This document shows, piece after piece, positions 1-12,100 of a stretch of DNA of 64,000 bases (positions are counted from its first letter, which is position 1; the number at the start of each line of letters is the position of its first letter). The stretch spans positions 62,001 to 126,000 of the forward strand of contig NW_022204420.1 in NCBI RefSeq assembly GCF_007655135.1. Reading direction: 5' to 3'. A model generated the notes under the pieces. That model had not been told where the DNA came from. It did not search any database and saw nothing but the letters and a program-made list of their open reading frames with translations. This stretch comes from Punica granatum (lineage: Eukaryota > Streptophyta > Magnoliopsida > Myrtales > Lythraceae). The translations under genes were made by a program, and so were the position numbers.

Positions 1-327
1 ACCGCGAACCTTAATTGTTATGGATCAATGAAATGATTGTTCGATATTAACGTATCTAGCATACGAATTAACATGAAACCAACGATTAAATGAAAATTGT
101 GATTACAATCAATTCCAAGAATCGGTTTTGACCGTTTCTTGCATGCATAAAACATCAAACACGATGACAACGTACGTTTTTTTACATAGCCGGTGCCGCC
201 ATGATCTTAGGAACACAAACGGGCATACAAACATGCACAAACAAAATATTTAAAGGAATCAATAAAACGGCGTCGACTAATACAACGACGAAATGGAAAA
301 TACGGGAACCGACTTATTTCGAGGCGA

Positions 328-431
328 AAGAGGATTCCTTGGACCCGTGTGGTCCAAAGAAACTCTCGGCCACCTCCCATGAGGAATGGCCGTGAGTTTC
401 CGTGGCTCACACGGGTCAAGGCGACCTCTTC
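328..431. repeat. LTR hairpin module (imperfect inverted repeat)
   Basis: The arms 342-371 and 388-417 match in 25 of 30 positions when one is reverse-complemented, with a 16-base loop. A further partly paired stretch (328-341 with 418-431) lengthens the stem. Equivalent modules occur in all other LTRs of this family in the window (see findings). Function is unknown; a structured transcript or small-RNA source is inference only. Confidence 0.8.
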
Positions 432-1975
432 AATCCCGATTTAAGTTCTTTCCCGTCATGATGCATGTGTTCATACGACGTATAGCATGATAAACGATGT
501 ACATTTGCATGGGAGTAGGTAAGAACGTAAACTTGCATGCATTTCAACTTGTTAAACGCCTTAACACCTCATATCAAATGAATATCGGAGATCCTAACTT
601 CTCTAAGTCGTAGAGGAGTGTTACCTAGCCTCGGAATACGAGGAAAGAGTCGGAGAAGTGGCAAAGGGAGTCGGGAGACTCGACTGGAACGAACAGACCC
701 TTATCGGTGCAGTCGGGTCGACTGGCAGACCCGACTGGCAGACCCGACTGGCAGTCTGGCTTGTCGGGGCCGTATCGGTTGATCGGGATGGAATTTTCGC
801 GCGGGGCCAGTTGCATTGGATTCCCAAGAGACTAAGGATCGCGCCTGTGGTGGTTTCGGAAGGAGAGCATGCGTAGATTTTCCGGAAATCAAAAACAAAT
901 TCGGGTTAGTAAAAAAAAGACAGATCCAGTCGGGACAAACAGACCCGACTGGTACCCGGCAAAGAAAAGGCTCTACAGGAGGCTCCCGGTGGTCTTTTGA
1001 TGCAAGGTTGGTGGCATTGGACTCCTAACTGAGTGAGGAGCACGGTGATGGGTGGCTCGTATCGAGATTCAACCCGAGCTGACCTGTGCGTCCCTGTAAA
1101 GTTCGGGTTAGAAAAGACGACCAGAGGAAAAAACCTGACTGGCACCCGATGAAGAAACGACTCTACGGGAGGCTCCCGGTGGTCTTTTGGTGCAAGATCG
1201 GTGGCATTGGACTCCTAACTGACTGAGGATCATGCCTGAAGTGGTTTCATGAGGATTGGACATATCGATTTTCCTGAAAGATGCAAAGAAAACCGGGAAA
1301 AACTAGAAAAATCTGTGAAGGGAGAAAGGAGAGAAAAGGCGGTGGTGCACGGTTGAACGGCTCTCGGCACGCGACCACCTTGTCACGAGGAAGAGTGAGG
1401 GTCGTGAGGAACCCCTAGGAAGTGATGGCATGACTCGCCATGGTCATGGGAAGAAATGGCGTGCCGAGGATCCCGGGTGGCTATGGAAACCCGTCTCTGT
1501 ACTGCTTCTGTTACTTGCTGAAACGGTGTGTTGGAGGCTTCGAATGCTAAAACTAAGTTCGGAAATGGATTTAGAAGGTCGAAAACATGTGGGGGTAAGA
1601 AGTTTGGTCAAGGCTCGGGCAAAGTCGGGGGGCGGGACTCGCCTAGGAACCGGGAAAGTACCTAGAGACCCGATTCTGAAATGTTCTAGATCTGCCTATT
1701 GGGAGCTTCAAATGCCGAAACTAACACCGGAAATGGACTTGGGAGGTCAAGTACGTGTGGGATATGAAGTTTGGTCAAGTTTGGTTCGGGTTGAGTGGCG
1801 GTCGCCGGAAAACGGTTGAGTTTTCCAGTAATTTTGGCCTTGAACCGGGCTGTGCTTGGGCTGTGCGATTTCTGGAAAATGCTGAAGTTGAGAGGGCTTA
1901 GAGAGGGTTTCCTAGAGTGAGAAAGCTAGAGAGATGATGGAAGTTGAGTTGTGATTAAGTTAATGACCCAAGAGG

Positions 1976-1984
1976 TTTATAAAA
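1976..1984 (-). promoter_or_regulatory. Predicted LTR TATA box
   Basis: TTTATAAAA on either strand reading, about 1.3 kb into the LTR. It is followed on the sense strand by the conserved run with TCTCTAGCTTTCTCACTC, seen at the same place in the other LTRs, which probably marks the transcription start area. Prediction from position and conservation only. Confidence 0.5.
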
Positions 1985-3276
1985 GAAGGCTAATGATGCA
2001 AAATTAGTGAAATTAAGTGTGATTTAGAGGCGGTTAAAGGGGCTGCCGAATTTTTGAAGAGGGGTTAGGATGGGGAAATGTCACTTAGAGTGTGGGGGAA
2101 GCAAGAGGAGAAGTGATGGGAAGTGATGGATGGGAGATATGTGTAAGAAGGTGTAAGAGATATTTGAATTTGTGTGGTGGAGGGAGCTTCTTGGGTTTGA
2201 GCCACCGAATTGAGCCGCGGCTTAGGGATTGAGCCGTGGCTTGGGGTTGAGCCGCGGCTTGGAGGCTTGGCTTGGCTGAGCTGTGGGTCCCATTTGACTA
2301 AGAGAAAAGCCGGAAAATGCTTGAAACTTGATTGAGCCCGCATCCGATCTCCGATGTCCGATTAATTTGAAGATTTGGAATGCTTGAATGACGAGGATTT
2401 GAATGAGCCTAATATCGCCATGCGTCGTGTGAACGAACGTTCGGCAACTCGGCGCCTCGAGAGTCGGTTTTGCCCAGTTTGGACGTTCGGAGCGGAGTTT
2501 AGTGCCCTCCGGTCCCCGATTGCTCTTTGTGCATCTTGACATTCGTTTCGGTGGCCCTTATGCCCCGTGGGGGATCGTTGGCTCGTCGCCCTCGGCCGAG
2601 GACCGTTAGCCCGGGGAGGCCTAGGGACTTGTGACCGGGATTTTCTCAGTGTTCCCTGAATGTCTTGAGGTGCTCGGGGATCGTTGTTGTGCTCGGGGAT
2701 CGTTGTGATCTCTGTTTTCCGTGGGCGCGCCCCGAAGGTTCGTCGGGAGACGTTCATCACCACTGAAACGTCCCTCGGGAAACCGAGTCGAGTTCCGGAA
2801 AGTCATCTGAAGCTTATTCCCCGACCTTGGTGGTCCCTGGGTGCCTGTAGGCCCCTTTTGGAGGGCCGTCTCCTTGTCGGTGGAGCGGGCCCCGGGAGCT
2901 CTGTTAGAAAAGGCGTCCGTGAGCGATTGGGGTGTCTCGACTCATGTGGCTTGCCCCGGAAATGCGTCCGGACGTGTCATCGATCACTTTGGCACTGAGA
3001 GGGATTTTTGGAGTCCCATATTGGGCACCTTTCGGTGCTTCGGTGACTCGGTGATGAATAGTGCCACAGTGCCAGCTCCGTCGTTTTCGGGGTTCTTTAC
3101 CAGTAAGTTCTTCCGATGGCCTTCCTCCGCTTTTCTCAGTGACCCAGCTTTTCTCCTATTGTTCATGACTCTGCGCCCGCTTATTTGTCTCTAATGGCTG
3201 GGTGATGAATAGTGTCCCGGGCTTCGGTCGGGAATCCTCGTGTGGGAAGCCGGTGGGCCAAAATGGGGTGCTGACA

Positions 3277-3605
3277 GTCCATATGTCATATAAATATGCA
3301 TGCATAACGTGAAATGGCTCGAATCTAAAAGGATGAGACCGACATAGACTCAAAAGAGTCATGGAGCCTTTCAACCGAGCCTCATAGGAGAGCCGTGAAC
3401 CTCTTTGACTCTCTAGGGTCCATGACCGTCTCATCCTTCCGGATTTAGCCATTTCTACGGTCGTGATGTCCCTAATCGTGGCTAAAATGTGATGGTGCGA
3501 CGGGAAAGGCTCGGAATCTAGGCGTGAGAGACCCAAGGGGGTCGGATGTGTCAAGGGAGGCCCACGGCCGTCCCCCTTGCAAGGGGGCCGAGAGGTCCCT
3601 CGGCG
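3277..3605. repeat. LTR-like remnant between a Tat LTR and a copia fragment
   Basis: No coding signal. It holds two hairpin-like modules (about 3335-3440 and 3520-3605) of the kind that sit 2.3-2.6 kb into the giant LTRs, including a perfect 16-bp palindrome at 3572-3587. It may be the continuation of the minus-strand LTR at 5717-7894, separated from it by the copia insertion and a deletion. Assignment is tentative. Confidence 0.45.
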
Positions 3606-4006
3606 GTGCTGTGAGTTGGAAGAGTTCCAAGCAGGAGACAATAGCCGACTCTACCACAGAGGCCGAGTATATCGATGCCTCTAACGCCGCAAAAGAGGCC
3701 GTTTGGATCAAGAAGTTCGTAACAGAACTTGCTGTGGTTCCGAGCATCGCAGACCCAATGGAACTTTATTGTGACAATAATGGAGCCATTGTGCTGGCTA
3801 TGGAACCCAGGTCTCACCAGCGATCCAAACATATACTCAGGCGCTTCCATCTCATTCGGGAGATTGTCGACAGAGGAGATGTGAAAATATGCAGAATACC
3901 AACAGATGAGAATCTCGCAGATCCACTTATGAAGCCTCTTGTACAGTGCAAGCACGAGGATCACACTAGATCCTTAGGCATTAGGGATATGCCAGATTGG
4001 CTCTAG
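3606..4006 (+). pseudogene. Ty1/copia pol, C-terminal RNase H fragment
   Basis: The last 130 or so codons of a copia polyprotein, ending with the normal stop at 4004-4006. RNase H degrades the RNA strand of the RNA/DNA hybrid during reverse transcription. Visible signatures are the AVSWKSSKQ start of the domain, the TEAEY acidic motif, YCDNNGAI, the SKHILRRFHLIRE block, and ADPLMKPL near the end, all characteristic of plant copia elements. The rest of pol (protease, integrase, reverse transcriptase), gag and the 5' LTR are absent, so this is a 5'-truncated remnant. The open frame runs upstream to 3524 by chance into LTR-like DNA; that part is not copia. Immediately downstream come the polypurine tract and 3' LTR of the same element. 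Confidence 0.9.
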
Positions 4007-4009
4007 TGC

Positions 4010-4020
4010 AAGTGGGAGAT
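4010..4020 (+). other. Copia polypurine tract
   Basis: AAGTGGGAGAT directly precedes the TGTTGGGAATTGG start of the LTR, the usual arrangement for plus-strand priming in copia elements. Confidence 0.75.
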
Positions 4021-5716
4021 TGTTGGGAATTGGTGTATGCCCTAGAGGCAATCTGTCATCAATTCTGTAATATGACATATATTTCATTATAATACGAAGC
4101 ACTTATGTTATTGTGTAGGTTGCGCTGAATATTAATTTTACACAATAACGTCCTTGGAATAGTAGGTTCAACAGACATCAAGTGTGACTTGATTATGAGA
4201 TCCTATAATGACTGAACACTATTCCTAAATGTCCCTAGTCAAAGTATTATCGTTAATTAGGACAACGGTAATGCGGTTAAACTAGTGTGGGTGTAGATTG
4301 ATGACCAAGTCTCACAGGTCATGGATGTAGAGACATTGAGTCACACCGCAGGTATACATTAGAAGTAATGTGTACTGGACTGACCCGTCATGAGACTGTT
4401 ACATGGGTTATTACGTGACTGTCATTAGCAGATCTCATAGTGACTATGGTGCAGTGGTCCTTTGACTTGAGGTCATCATAGTTTCCTACATGTAATGTCG
4501 TATACTTTGATACTGTCAAACGCCACTGTAACAGGCTGGTTATAAAGACAATTATTGGGTATACCACAGAGCATGGAGAGGAATGTGAGTGACCAAGATA
4601 GGATTTGTCCCTTCTACATAATGGGAGTGATATCTCACGGCCGCTTGGTGGGCAGAGTCTATAAGTGTATGCATACCCAAATGAGTTGATATAGGGATAT
4701 CGATCTCATTTGTTCTGATAGACTTACCCGGTAAACCAAGAAAGAGAGATTGAGCCATACAAGGATGACAACGACCATGCCTTGGGCTCAATAGAGATAT
4801 AGAGGATTAAGGGATTATACTGCACAGTAACATAGGTTACAAGGTTCGTTGAGAAATTGACTTTTCGATTACTTGAGTAGCAGTGATGCATTGCTAGATG
4901 CCGCTCACTGTTTGTAATATTGAAATAGAGATTTCGATATTACTGTCAACGTAATCGGGAACCTACAGGGTCACACACTACGACCAAATCGACGGGATGG
5001 TTTTGAAACACTAAATCTGTCTAATAGAAATTAGACGAGTTACGGTGCGATTAGTTAATCGGATATTTAATGAGATTAAACTTACCGATTAATTAGACCC
5101 AATTTATTAGAATAATTGGACCCGATTCATACACGAAATAGAGACACACGGAACCCGAATTGGGAGCCAGGTGGCACATACATGCCAAAACACACATATC
5201 TTTCTTTGCTTGGAGGCCAAGTGGTCATTCAAGACATATGTTACATTGCATGCTTTCATGCATACTTACACATGGCTTCCATTCAAGAATTGAATGGAGG
5301 GGCATATGTATAGTTTATATCCATATGATGCATATGAATGTGTGTGCGTACAGAAGAATGCATATGATGCATTTGTAAGTCTTTGTATGCATGTGTGTAC
5401 CCATATATGTGTATGAACTTTCGGATCAAATTGTTCGATTCGAAGAGCTCAATTCATGTAATAAAGATCGGAGTCGCACCGGTGTTTCCTTTGAGCATTG
5501 GCCTCTAGCACCGCTGATCTCGAAGACTCATCGACGAAGTCGGTGTGGATACCAGTAGAGGCGTCACGCGTGGGACGCTCGATCGACGATTTAAAAGATT
5601 TCAGGTACACTTTATCTATTCCCATTCTACTAGTAGGTCTTGGGATCTAGTTTCACGGGTAGGAAATTTTGAATTTCTATTCCTTTCACGCTTCCGTAGG
5701 CCCCATGAAACTAGCA
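4021..5716 (+). mobile_element. Copia 3' LTR (Angela/Tork-like)
   Basis: The LTR begins TGTTGGGAATTGG and contains the GCCCTAGAGGCAAT motif common in this plant copia group. The right end is placed at CTAGCA (5716) because the typical terminal block ending in TTCACGCTTCCG and then CCCCATGA lies just before it and Tat LTR sequence follows. No 5' LTR copy exists in the window to confirm the end, so 5716 is approximate. Small ORFs inside are not genes. Confidence 0.7.
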
Positions 5717-7894
5717 AGCTTGTGGCGCACGTGAAGCTGAGCTAACCCGAAAATGCAAAAAAAAAACCGGTGAAAGTTAATGAAACCCGAAAAGAGATAT
5801 GAAGAGAAAAGGGCGGTTATGCTTGGTTGTATGGCTCTCAGACCATGACCACCTCGTCACGGGAGAGAGCGGGGGTCATGAGTGACCTCTAGGAAGTGAT
5901 GGCATGACTCGCCATGGTCATGGGAATGAGAAACACACCGAAGAGCCCGGCTAGCCCGGGAAATCACCCTTTGAACCCGGTACTGCTCAAGGCTGGAGCA
6001 TGGAGCTGGAGGGTTCGAATGTGAAAACTAAGCTCGGAAATGGACTTAGGAGGTCGAAAACATGTGGGATATGAAGTTTGGTTGAAGTTGGTTCAGGTCG
6101 GGTGGTGGTCGCCGGAAAACGGTTGAGTTTTCAGGCAAAAGAGTCTTTGAATGGGCTGAGACAAAGGACTGGACGCCCAGAATTGTTGCTGGAGTTTGAG
6201 GGGGTTTAGGAGGATTTCCTAGAGTGGGAAAGTTTGAGAGAGAATGGAAGTTGACTTGTGATTACTGTTAATGATGCAAGGGAACTTATTGGTGGCCTAA
6301 TGAGGCATAATTAGTAAAATAAAGTGCAATTAGAGGGGGAGCTTTAGGGGATCCTCATTTTTGAGTGTCATTAGGGAGGGGAAATGGTCTTGTAGTGTGT
6401 AGGGAAAGCAAGAGAAGGGAAATGAGAGTTGATGGATGTGAGATGTGTAAGAAGATATTTTGAATTGGGTGGATGAGGCTCATTTGGCTCCTCCTTAGAG
6501 AAAAGCCATGGCTTGCGGCTTGGGCTTGGCTCGGCTGGGTCGAGGGTCCCACTTGGCTAGGAAGAAGGTTGGGAGAAGCTCGGGGATCAATTGGTTGCAT
6601 ATTTGATCTTCGCGGCTCGCTTGAACGACGAATTGTCAATGTACGCACGAATGTAATTTTAATGAGTCCAATATTGCCATGCTTCGTATAAGGAAATGTT
6701 CAGGTGGCCTGAGGACTCGAAAGCCGATTTCGCTTCGTTTGGATGATCATAATGAAGTTAACTGTTTCTGTCACCTATTTGGGACTCTGTGTGTTGTACC
6801 GCTCGCGTCGGCGAATTTTGCGCATTGGGGAGAACAGTTGACTCGCCAACCTCAACTGAAAATCGGGAACCAAAGATGTCCTAAGAATCCGCAATTGGAG
6901 TTTTCTTTGTGTTTCTCGAGTGTTCTGATGTGTTCGGAGACCGCTGCGATCTCCGTTTGTCTAAAACGGATCCTGAAGGTTTGCCAGGGGACGTTTGAGA
7001 CCACTTTAATACTACTTAGGAGACCTCGATGATTTGCTTGGTTTGAGGCGAAATGATTTCCTGAGCCCAAGGGGTTGTAGGGAGTGGGTGGTGCGGAGTT
7101 CAGGTATTAACATTTCACAGAACAAACTCCAAATGCTAGATTCTGTTTGAAAGGGGCCATTTTTCAGCCGGAACGATATTCAGGAAACCTAAATGACTTG
7201 TGCAATGTGATCAGGGTTTATTTTCTCTGTCCGTGAGATCCCTGGGATTGGTCGATACAAATTCTTTCCCCTGACGATTCGTTAAAAGGTCTCCAGCTAT
7301 GCTTTTGTGTGGAAAGGGACCCCATTTTTCTCTGGGTCGGGATCCACTCGAGAGATCAAGATGAGCTCCGGATAGTAGTCCGACTCTTGTTCCCTGGTCT
7401 TGGTGACCCTTGGGTGTGAGCAGGCCTATTTCCAGATGCCGTTAATTCTTCAATGGAGTGGGCGTCCCGGGATCCCTGTCAAAAAGGAGCTTGTGAGCGT
7501 TCGGGAGTGCCTCGGCTTAAGCATATGATTTCCGAAATGCGCTCAGAGATGACATGGGTTATTTTGGCACCAAGAGGGATTTTTAGAGTCCCATATTGGA
7601 TACTTTCTGATACTCCGGCAATTCGGCGATGAAAAGTGATGTCGTGCTGGCTTCTGTTATCCCGAGGTTTACTGCTTGCTCGGCTCCTTCTGGTTGCTTG
7701 CCGCAACCCTCTGGCAGCCGTAGCTTCTTTTCTATAGTCCCTGTCCCATGACTGTGTGTTTGCCTGTGCTGGCCCGTTTGTGAATGGTAGCCTAGGCTCT
7801 TCTGTGCCTTGTTCTGTCGCGCTTGTCGGGTTGTAGTTCAAGTGGCCATTGCTGCCTTCTGTCGGAGCTAGTGGGCCAAAATTGGGTGCTGACA
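5717..7894 (-). mobile_element. Tat-family 3' LTR, sense-start part, minus orientation
   Basis: Sense start at 7894 (TGTCAGCACCCAATTTTGG), preceded on the sense strand by a polypurine tract, so this is the 3' LTR of a minus-strand Tat element. About 2.2 kb of the expected 5 kb is present; the rest is broken off by the copia fragment at 5716. It is recognisably the same family as the LTRs at 1-3276 and 18722-23742 (for example 5800-6130 against 1300-1830) but clearly diverged. Confidence 0.8.
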
Positions 7895-7908
7895 GCTTGC
7901 TTCTCTTT
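7895..7908 (-). other. Polypurine tract of a minus-strand Tat element
   Basis: Sense strand AAAGAGAAGCAAGC abuts the LTR start. The same site in two other copies reads AAAGAGGGGCAAGC (23743-23756 and 56992-57005). Confidence 0.75.
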
Positions 7909-8130
7909 GGTTGCGTGCTCGGATAGAGGATACAGCCAAAGACCATGAGAAGCACCCCGCTTGGCCCAGGCGACAGCCTTGGCACTTCCCTCGTGGCCGC
8001 TTGCTCTCTTAGTTTGGACGTATGGGAGAAAGTTGTGCTAATGCACAGACCTGTTGTGAAAAATAAAGGAGTTATGGCAAGGAAGCGAGAAAGCATAAAG
8101 AGCGAAAACTGGAACTTAAAAGCGGTGAAT

Positions 8131-8268
8131 GCGGGGCCGAAGCCCGAAAAGCAGTAAATGTGCATTTGAGCCCGAAAGCAGTAAATGGGTATCTGAACCA
8201 GAAAGCTGTAAATAGGTGTCTAAACCCGAAAGGAGTAAATGGGTGTCTAGACCCGAAAGTAGTAAATC
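8131..8268 (-). repeat. 3'-UTR tandem repeat, GCCGAAGCCC/GCAGTAAAT type
   Basis: Five degenerate units of 27-30 bp ending in (A)AAGNRGTAAAT. The first unit carries GGCCGAAGCCC, the same core as the 32-bp array of E1 at 23954-25164 and, inverted, the array at 51857-52464. Confidence 0.7.
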
Positions 8269-8328
8269 GTATAGGAAGTGTGAGATGGGAAAGTAAAATT
8301 GGGGTATGGTTTGTGACGGGATAGTAAA

Positions 8329-9121
8329 GTCGGGGTCGATCCGACAGAAAAGCAAAGCGAAGTCGGGGTGCATCCAACGGGAGTGTAGAGTCGGGGTCGA
8401 TCCGATAAAAAAGCAAAGCAAAGTCGGAGTAGATCCAACGGGAGTGCATAGTGGAGGTCGATCCCATAGAAAAGCAAAGCGAAGTCAAAGTGGATCTGAC
8501 GGGAGTGCAGAGTCGAGGTCGATCCCATAGAAAAGCAAAGCGAAGTTGAGGTGGATCTGACGGGAGTGCAGAGTCGAGGTCCATCCAATAGAAAAGCAAA
8601 GCGAAGTCAGGGTAGATCCGACGGCAATGCAGAAACGGGTCGATCCGACAGAAAGTAAAGCTAAGTCGGGGTAGATTTGACGGAAATGCAAAGTCGGGTT
8701 CAATCCGACGAAAAGGATATTTGGGAGTCGGGGCCGATCCGACAGAAAAGTAAAGCAAAGTTGGGGTGGATCCGAAGGGAGTACAGAGTCCGGGTCGATC
8801 CGACGGGAGTGCAGAGTTTGGGTCAATCCGGCATAAAAGCAAAGCGAAGTTGGTGTAGATCCGACGGAAATGCAGAGTCGGGGTCGATCCGACATAAAGG
8901 TAAAGTGGAATCGGGGTAGATCTGACGAAAATGCAGGGTTGGGGTTGATCCGACAGAAAAGCAAAGCGAAGTCGGGGTAGATCCAACGAAAATGTAGAGT
9001 CGGGGTCGATCCGATAGAAAGGTAAAGTGGAGTTGACGTAGATTTGACAGAAATGCAGAGTCAGGGTCGATCCGGCAGAAAAGCAAGTGAAGTCGGGGTG
9101 GATCCGACGAAAATGCAGAGT
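8329..9121 (-). repeat. 3'-UTR minisatellite, about 61-bp unit
   Basis: Roughly 13 diverged units built from two half-units, one with GTCGGGGTCGATCCGA and one with GTCGGGGTGGATCCGA, joined by AAAGCAAAGCGAA and GGGAGTGCAGA. It lies between the polypurine tract at 7895 and a later LTR insertion at 9200. Long ORFs across it (up to 386 codons on the minus strand) are repeat artefacts, not genes. Confidence 0.85.
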
Positions 9122-9199
9122 GTTTGCTCGGGAGGAATGTGCGGGAAGCGTGAGTGTAATGGGGAGATGCATATGGCATAGAAAGTGCTTCGCATCCGC

Positions 9200-12100
9200 T
9201 GTTAGCACCCCATCTTGGCTCACCAATTCCAAACAACAATATTAGTAATGATCCAGACCATGACTTGAGTATTATCACAGAAGAGGGCTCGACAGAGTAA
9301 GAAATCACTATTCATCCTCAAGTCAGTAAAATCAAGTGGATGACATGTGCATACCACATATGGACTCCATTGGTCACCGAAAGGCAATAGACTGACTAGA
9401 GAGCTCAACAACATCAAAAATCGGCATTTTCAGAATACCACGTGGACAGTTCTATTTCTCGATAATTCGCTCGACCATCGGAAAATAGCCAATATTGGAC
9501 TCCAAAAATCCACATCATTATCAAACAGATGAAAAGTGTCTTCAAACGCATTTCGCAAATCATCTGCTCTATACATAACAACTTTTTGTAAACAGACAAC
9601 ATTTCAGTGGAAATCCAAAAATGCTGGTTTCTCAGAGAAAAGTTAATTCCAAATGTCAGATGCGGCCATGCCCCACAAGCATACAGAGCATGAGCAGTGC
9701 TTCAGATTGTCTCTTGGAAGCCACACTAACACTTCAAATGACTTCCGAGTGACATAACAAGCATACCCTTCTTCGGAAAGGCATAACCGGAGACCGGTCT
9801 GACTGAATAACGGCAAGCGAAGTTGACCCTGTATTTTCTTGGAAACTCTAGTGGACAAACGTAATGGGCAAAATAGATAGCAAAACCCTTTTTGTTTCCC
9901 GAGTAACCTCCGAGGAGCATAAAAGACCATTTTCAGTGGAAATCCATATCCAGAGGTCCTCTTTGGGGAAACGTGACGCCAGATGCCTACCTTACACAAT
10001 GCTAGCCTTCCTAAGGCTCAATGTGGATTGGTCGAAATGAATTACACAACTTATCTAGACCTCCCGAGCAGTGCTTTAAAGGTCTCAGATGCACTTTTCA
10101 AGTCCTTAAAGGTCCAATCTCGACAAAAAGAGATCACAGTGATCTCCGGAGCGCCCAAGCAACTCAGAAAGCAATCTGAGAAATCCAGTTTCTGCCTCCT
10201 AGGACATTTCCGGCTCCACATTTGCATTACTAGCTTAAGGGTCAATTGTTCTCGTTGTCTGACAATTTATGTCAAAATGACCAACATGGGATGTAGATAA
10301 AAGATATGCTGTCAGAAGCAGTTAACTTCGCTCTGGTCACCTGAAACGAGCAAAACCAGCTTCCGAGCCTCATATGGACCTGGGGCATTTTTCCCCGAAA
10401 AGTGTCAATCTTTGGCTCATTAAATCCGTTTTCTCGCGTATATCGACAATTCGACGTTCAATTTGAACCATGAGTTTCGAATACGCGATCAATCGAGACC
10501 CGAGCTTTCTCCCTATTTTTCCTCTTGAGTCGTGGGGTCCACGGGCTGCCCAAGGGCAGCTGCCCCTTTGCCCAATTGCCCTTGTCTTCCTCTCTTCCTC
10601 TCTTCCTCTCTTGCTCACTCTAAGGTCAAAATATCCAAGGAAGTTGAAGACAACACTCCAACTTCATTGCCATCACCATTAATGTTCTTGGATCTTCTTC
10701 ATCAAAAATACTTGGCTCATATTCATCCTCATCCTCATTAGGGCAGCCGGCTTTTGCTAATGAAGCTCCCTAATTCCACTTTGCTTTGCTTAATTGCTCA
10801 TTAAGCTTGCCTATATATTGCATAAAGTGATTAAGCTAATCACTTTTCATTCCTGCATACTCTCACTAGCTTTCTCCCTCTAGGAATGCTCTCAATTTCT
10901 CCCTAACTCTAGTTGCAAAACCACAGCCCAATCCAAGCAAAAACCCTTAGAGCTTAAGTTGGAATCCATGACGTTCACTATTCCGACTTATCTCCAAAAT
11001 TTTCCAAACTTCATGTCCTGCATGTTTTGGACCCAAGGAGTTCATTTTTTTAACTCAATTTTTCGGTTTGAAGTGGTTTGCTCATCATTTCGGATCGATT
11101 TCACCATTTCAAGTTCGGATCGTGCTCTCGGGTGAATAGTACACTCGTCACCAGCTCCTATGCCCAGTCGCTCGGCGTCACCCACGCACGTCTGCCTGTG
11201 CGCGCGCTCGTCACCGCAGCCGCTCCAGCCCCCGTCACTGCGCGTGCTCATGCGCCCGTCCGTGCACCCCAGACGTTCCCTCCATGCATGCATATGCACG
11301 TCCATGTCCCGGACGCTCGCTGACGACCAGCTTGCCTGCCCGTGCTCGTCATCTGCGAGCGCCTACTTGCGCTCACGCCTGCCCGCATGTCCAACCGTGC
11401 GCCTGAGCCCCTTGCTGCGCCTGTGCACGCCCGTGCACGTCCTCCTCCGTGCTCCAGCGACCACGAACGTTGTTGTCCTTGCCCCCGAACGTCATTTCAA
11501 GGATTCCACCGAGTAACCCGACTCTCGAACCCTTCCCCGACTCTTTCCTCGTATCCCGAGGCTAGGTATAACATTCTCGACTTAGAGAAGTTAGGTCCTT
11601 TTTCATTTATTGCATGTTTATGGAGTTATATGGTGTATCAAGCATGTTCACTTGCAAGATTACATTTTTATGCACTTTTATGTTATATTATGCATGTTTA
11701 TCCTCAATTAACGTGTCAACATGTCGGAAAACACTTGGATCGTAGTCGAGAAGAACATTCCGACTCGGGAAAGGCAAGAGAGCTCACAGGTTTGCCTCCA
11801 AGGGAGGTGACCAAATGCTCCTTTGCTCTTTTTGGGCAAGGAATGGTCTTCTTGACCCGATCCAAGTTCGATTCCCGAGTTTCATCGCACTTTCCCGCAT
11901 GCATGAAGTCGGTATTATTTTATCGATTCCTTAAATAACATGTTTGTTCATGTTTGCATGTTTGAATGTGTTATGCAACTCATAGCAATACCGACTTTTG
12001 TTAAAACACGTGTTATTTGTCATGCTTATTATTCGAACATGTGAAAAAACAACCAAAATGGGATGAGGAAACCATTTGAGACTCTATTTGAGTCAATAGA

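Larger units (their letters stand above)
1..3276 (-). mobile_element. Tat-family LTR, minus orientation, cut by window start
   Basis: This is the sense-strand beginning of a giant LTR, read right to left. It starts at 3276 with TGTCAGCACCCCATTTTGG and matches the reverse complement of the complete solo LTR at 44931-50039 along its length (compare 3200-3276 with 44931-45005, and 190-290 with 47930-48030). About 1.8 kb of the LTR lies outside the window. To the right, 3277 onward is not a polypurine tract, so this is either a solo LTR or the 5' LTR of an element whose body lies to the left. It has no coding capacity; short ORFs in it are incidental. Confidence 0.85.

Noticed and set aside
1430..1819. 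129-codon plus-strand ORF
   Set aside because: Antisense to an LTR, broken in the homologous LTR at 44931-50039, no recognised domain.
3524..3605. ATG-initiated N-terminal extension of the copia ORF
   Set aside because: Sequence before about 3606 is LTR-like and shares nothing with copia pol; the open frame is chance.
8072..9232. 386-codon minus-strand ORF
   Set aside because: Covers the 61-bp 3'-UTR minisatellite and shows only period-linked peptide repeats.
11160..11938. Overlapping ORFs of 118 and 198 codons in GC-rich DNA, possible host exon
   Set aside because: They lie in the GC-rich part of a Tat LTR with diverged counterparts in other LTRs that do not keep the frame; composition explains the openness.
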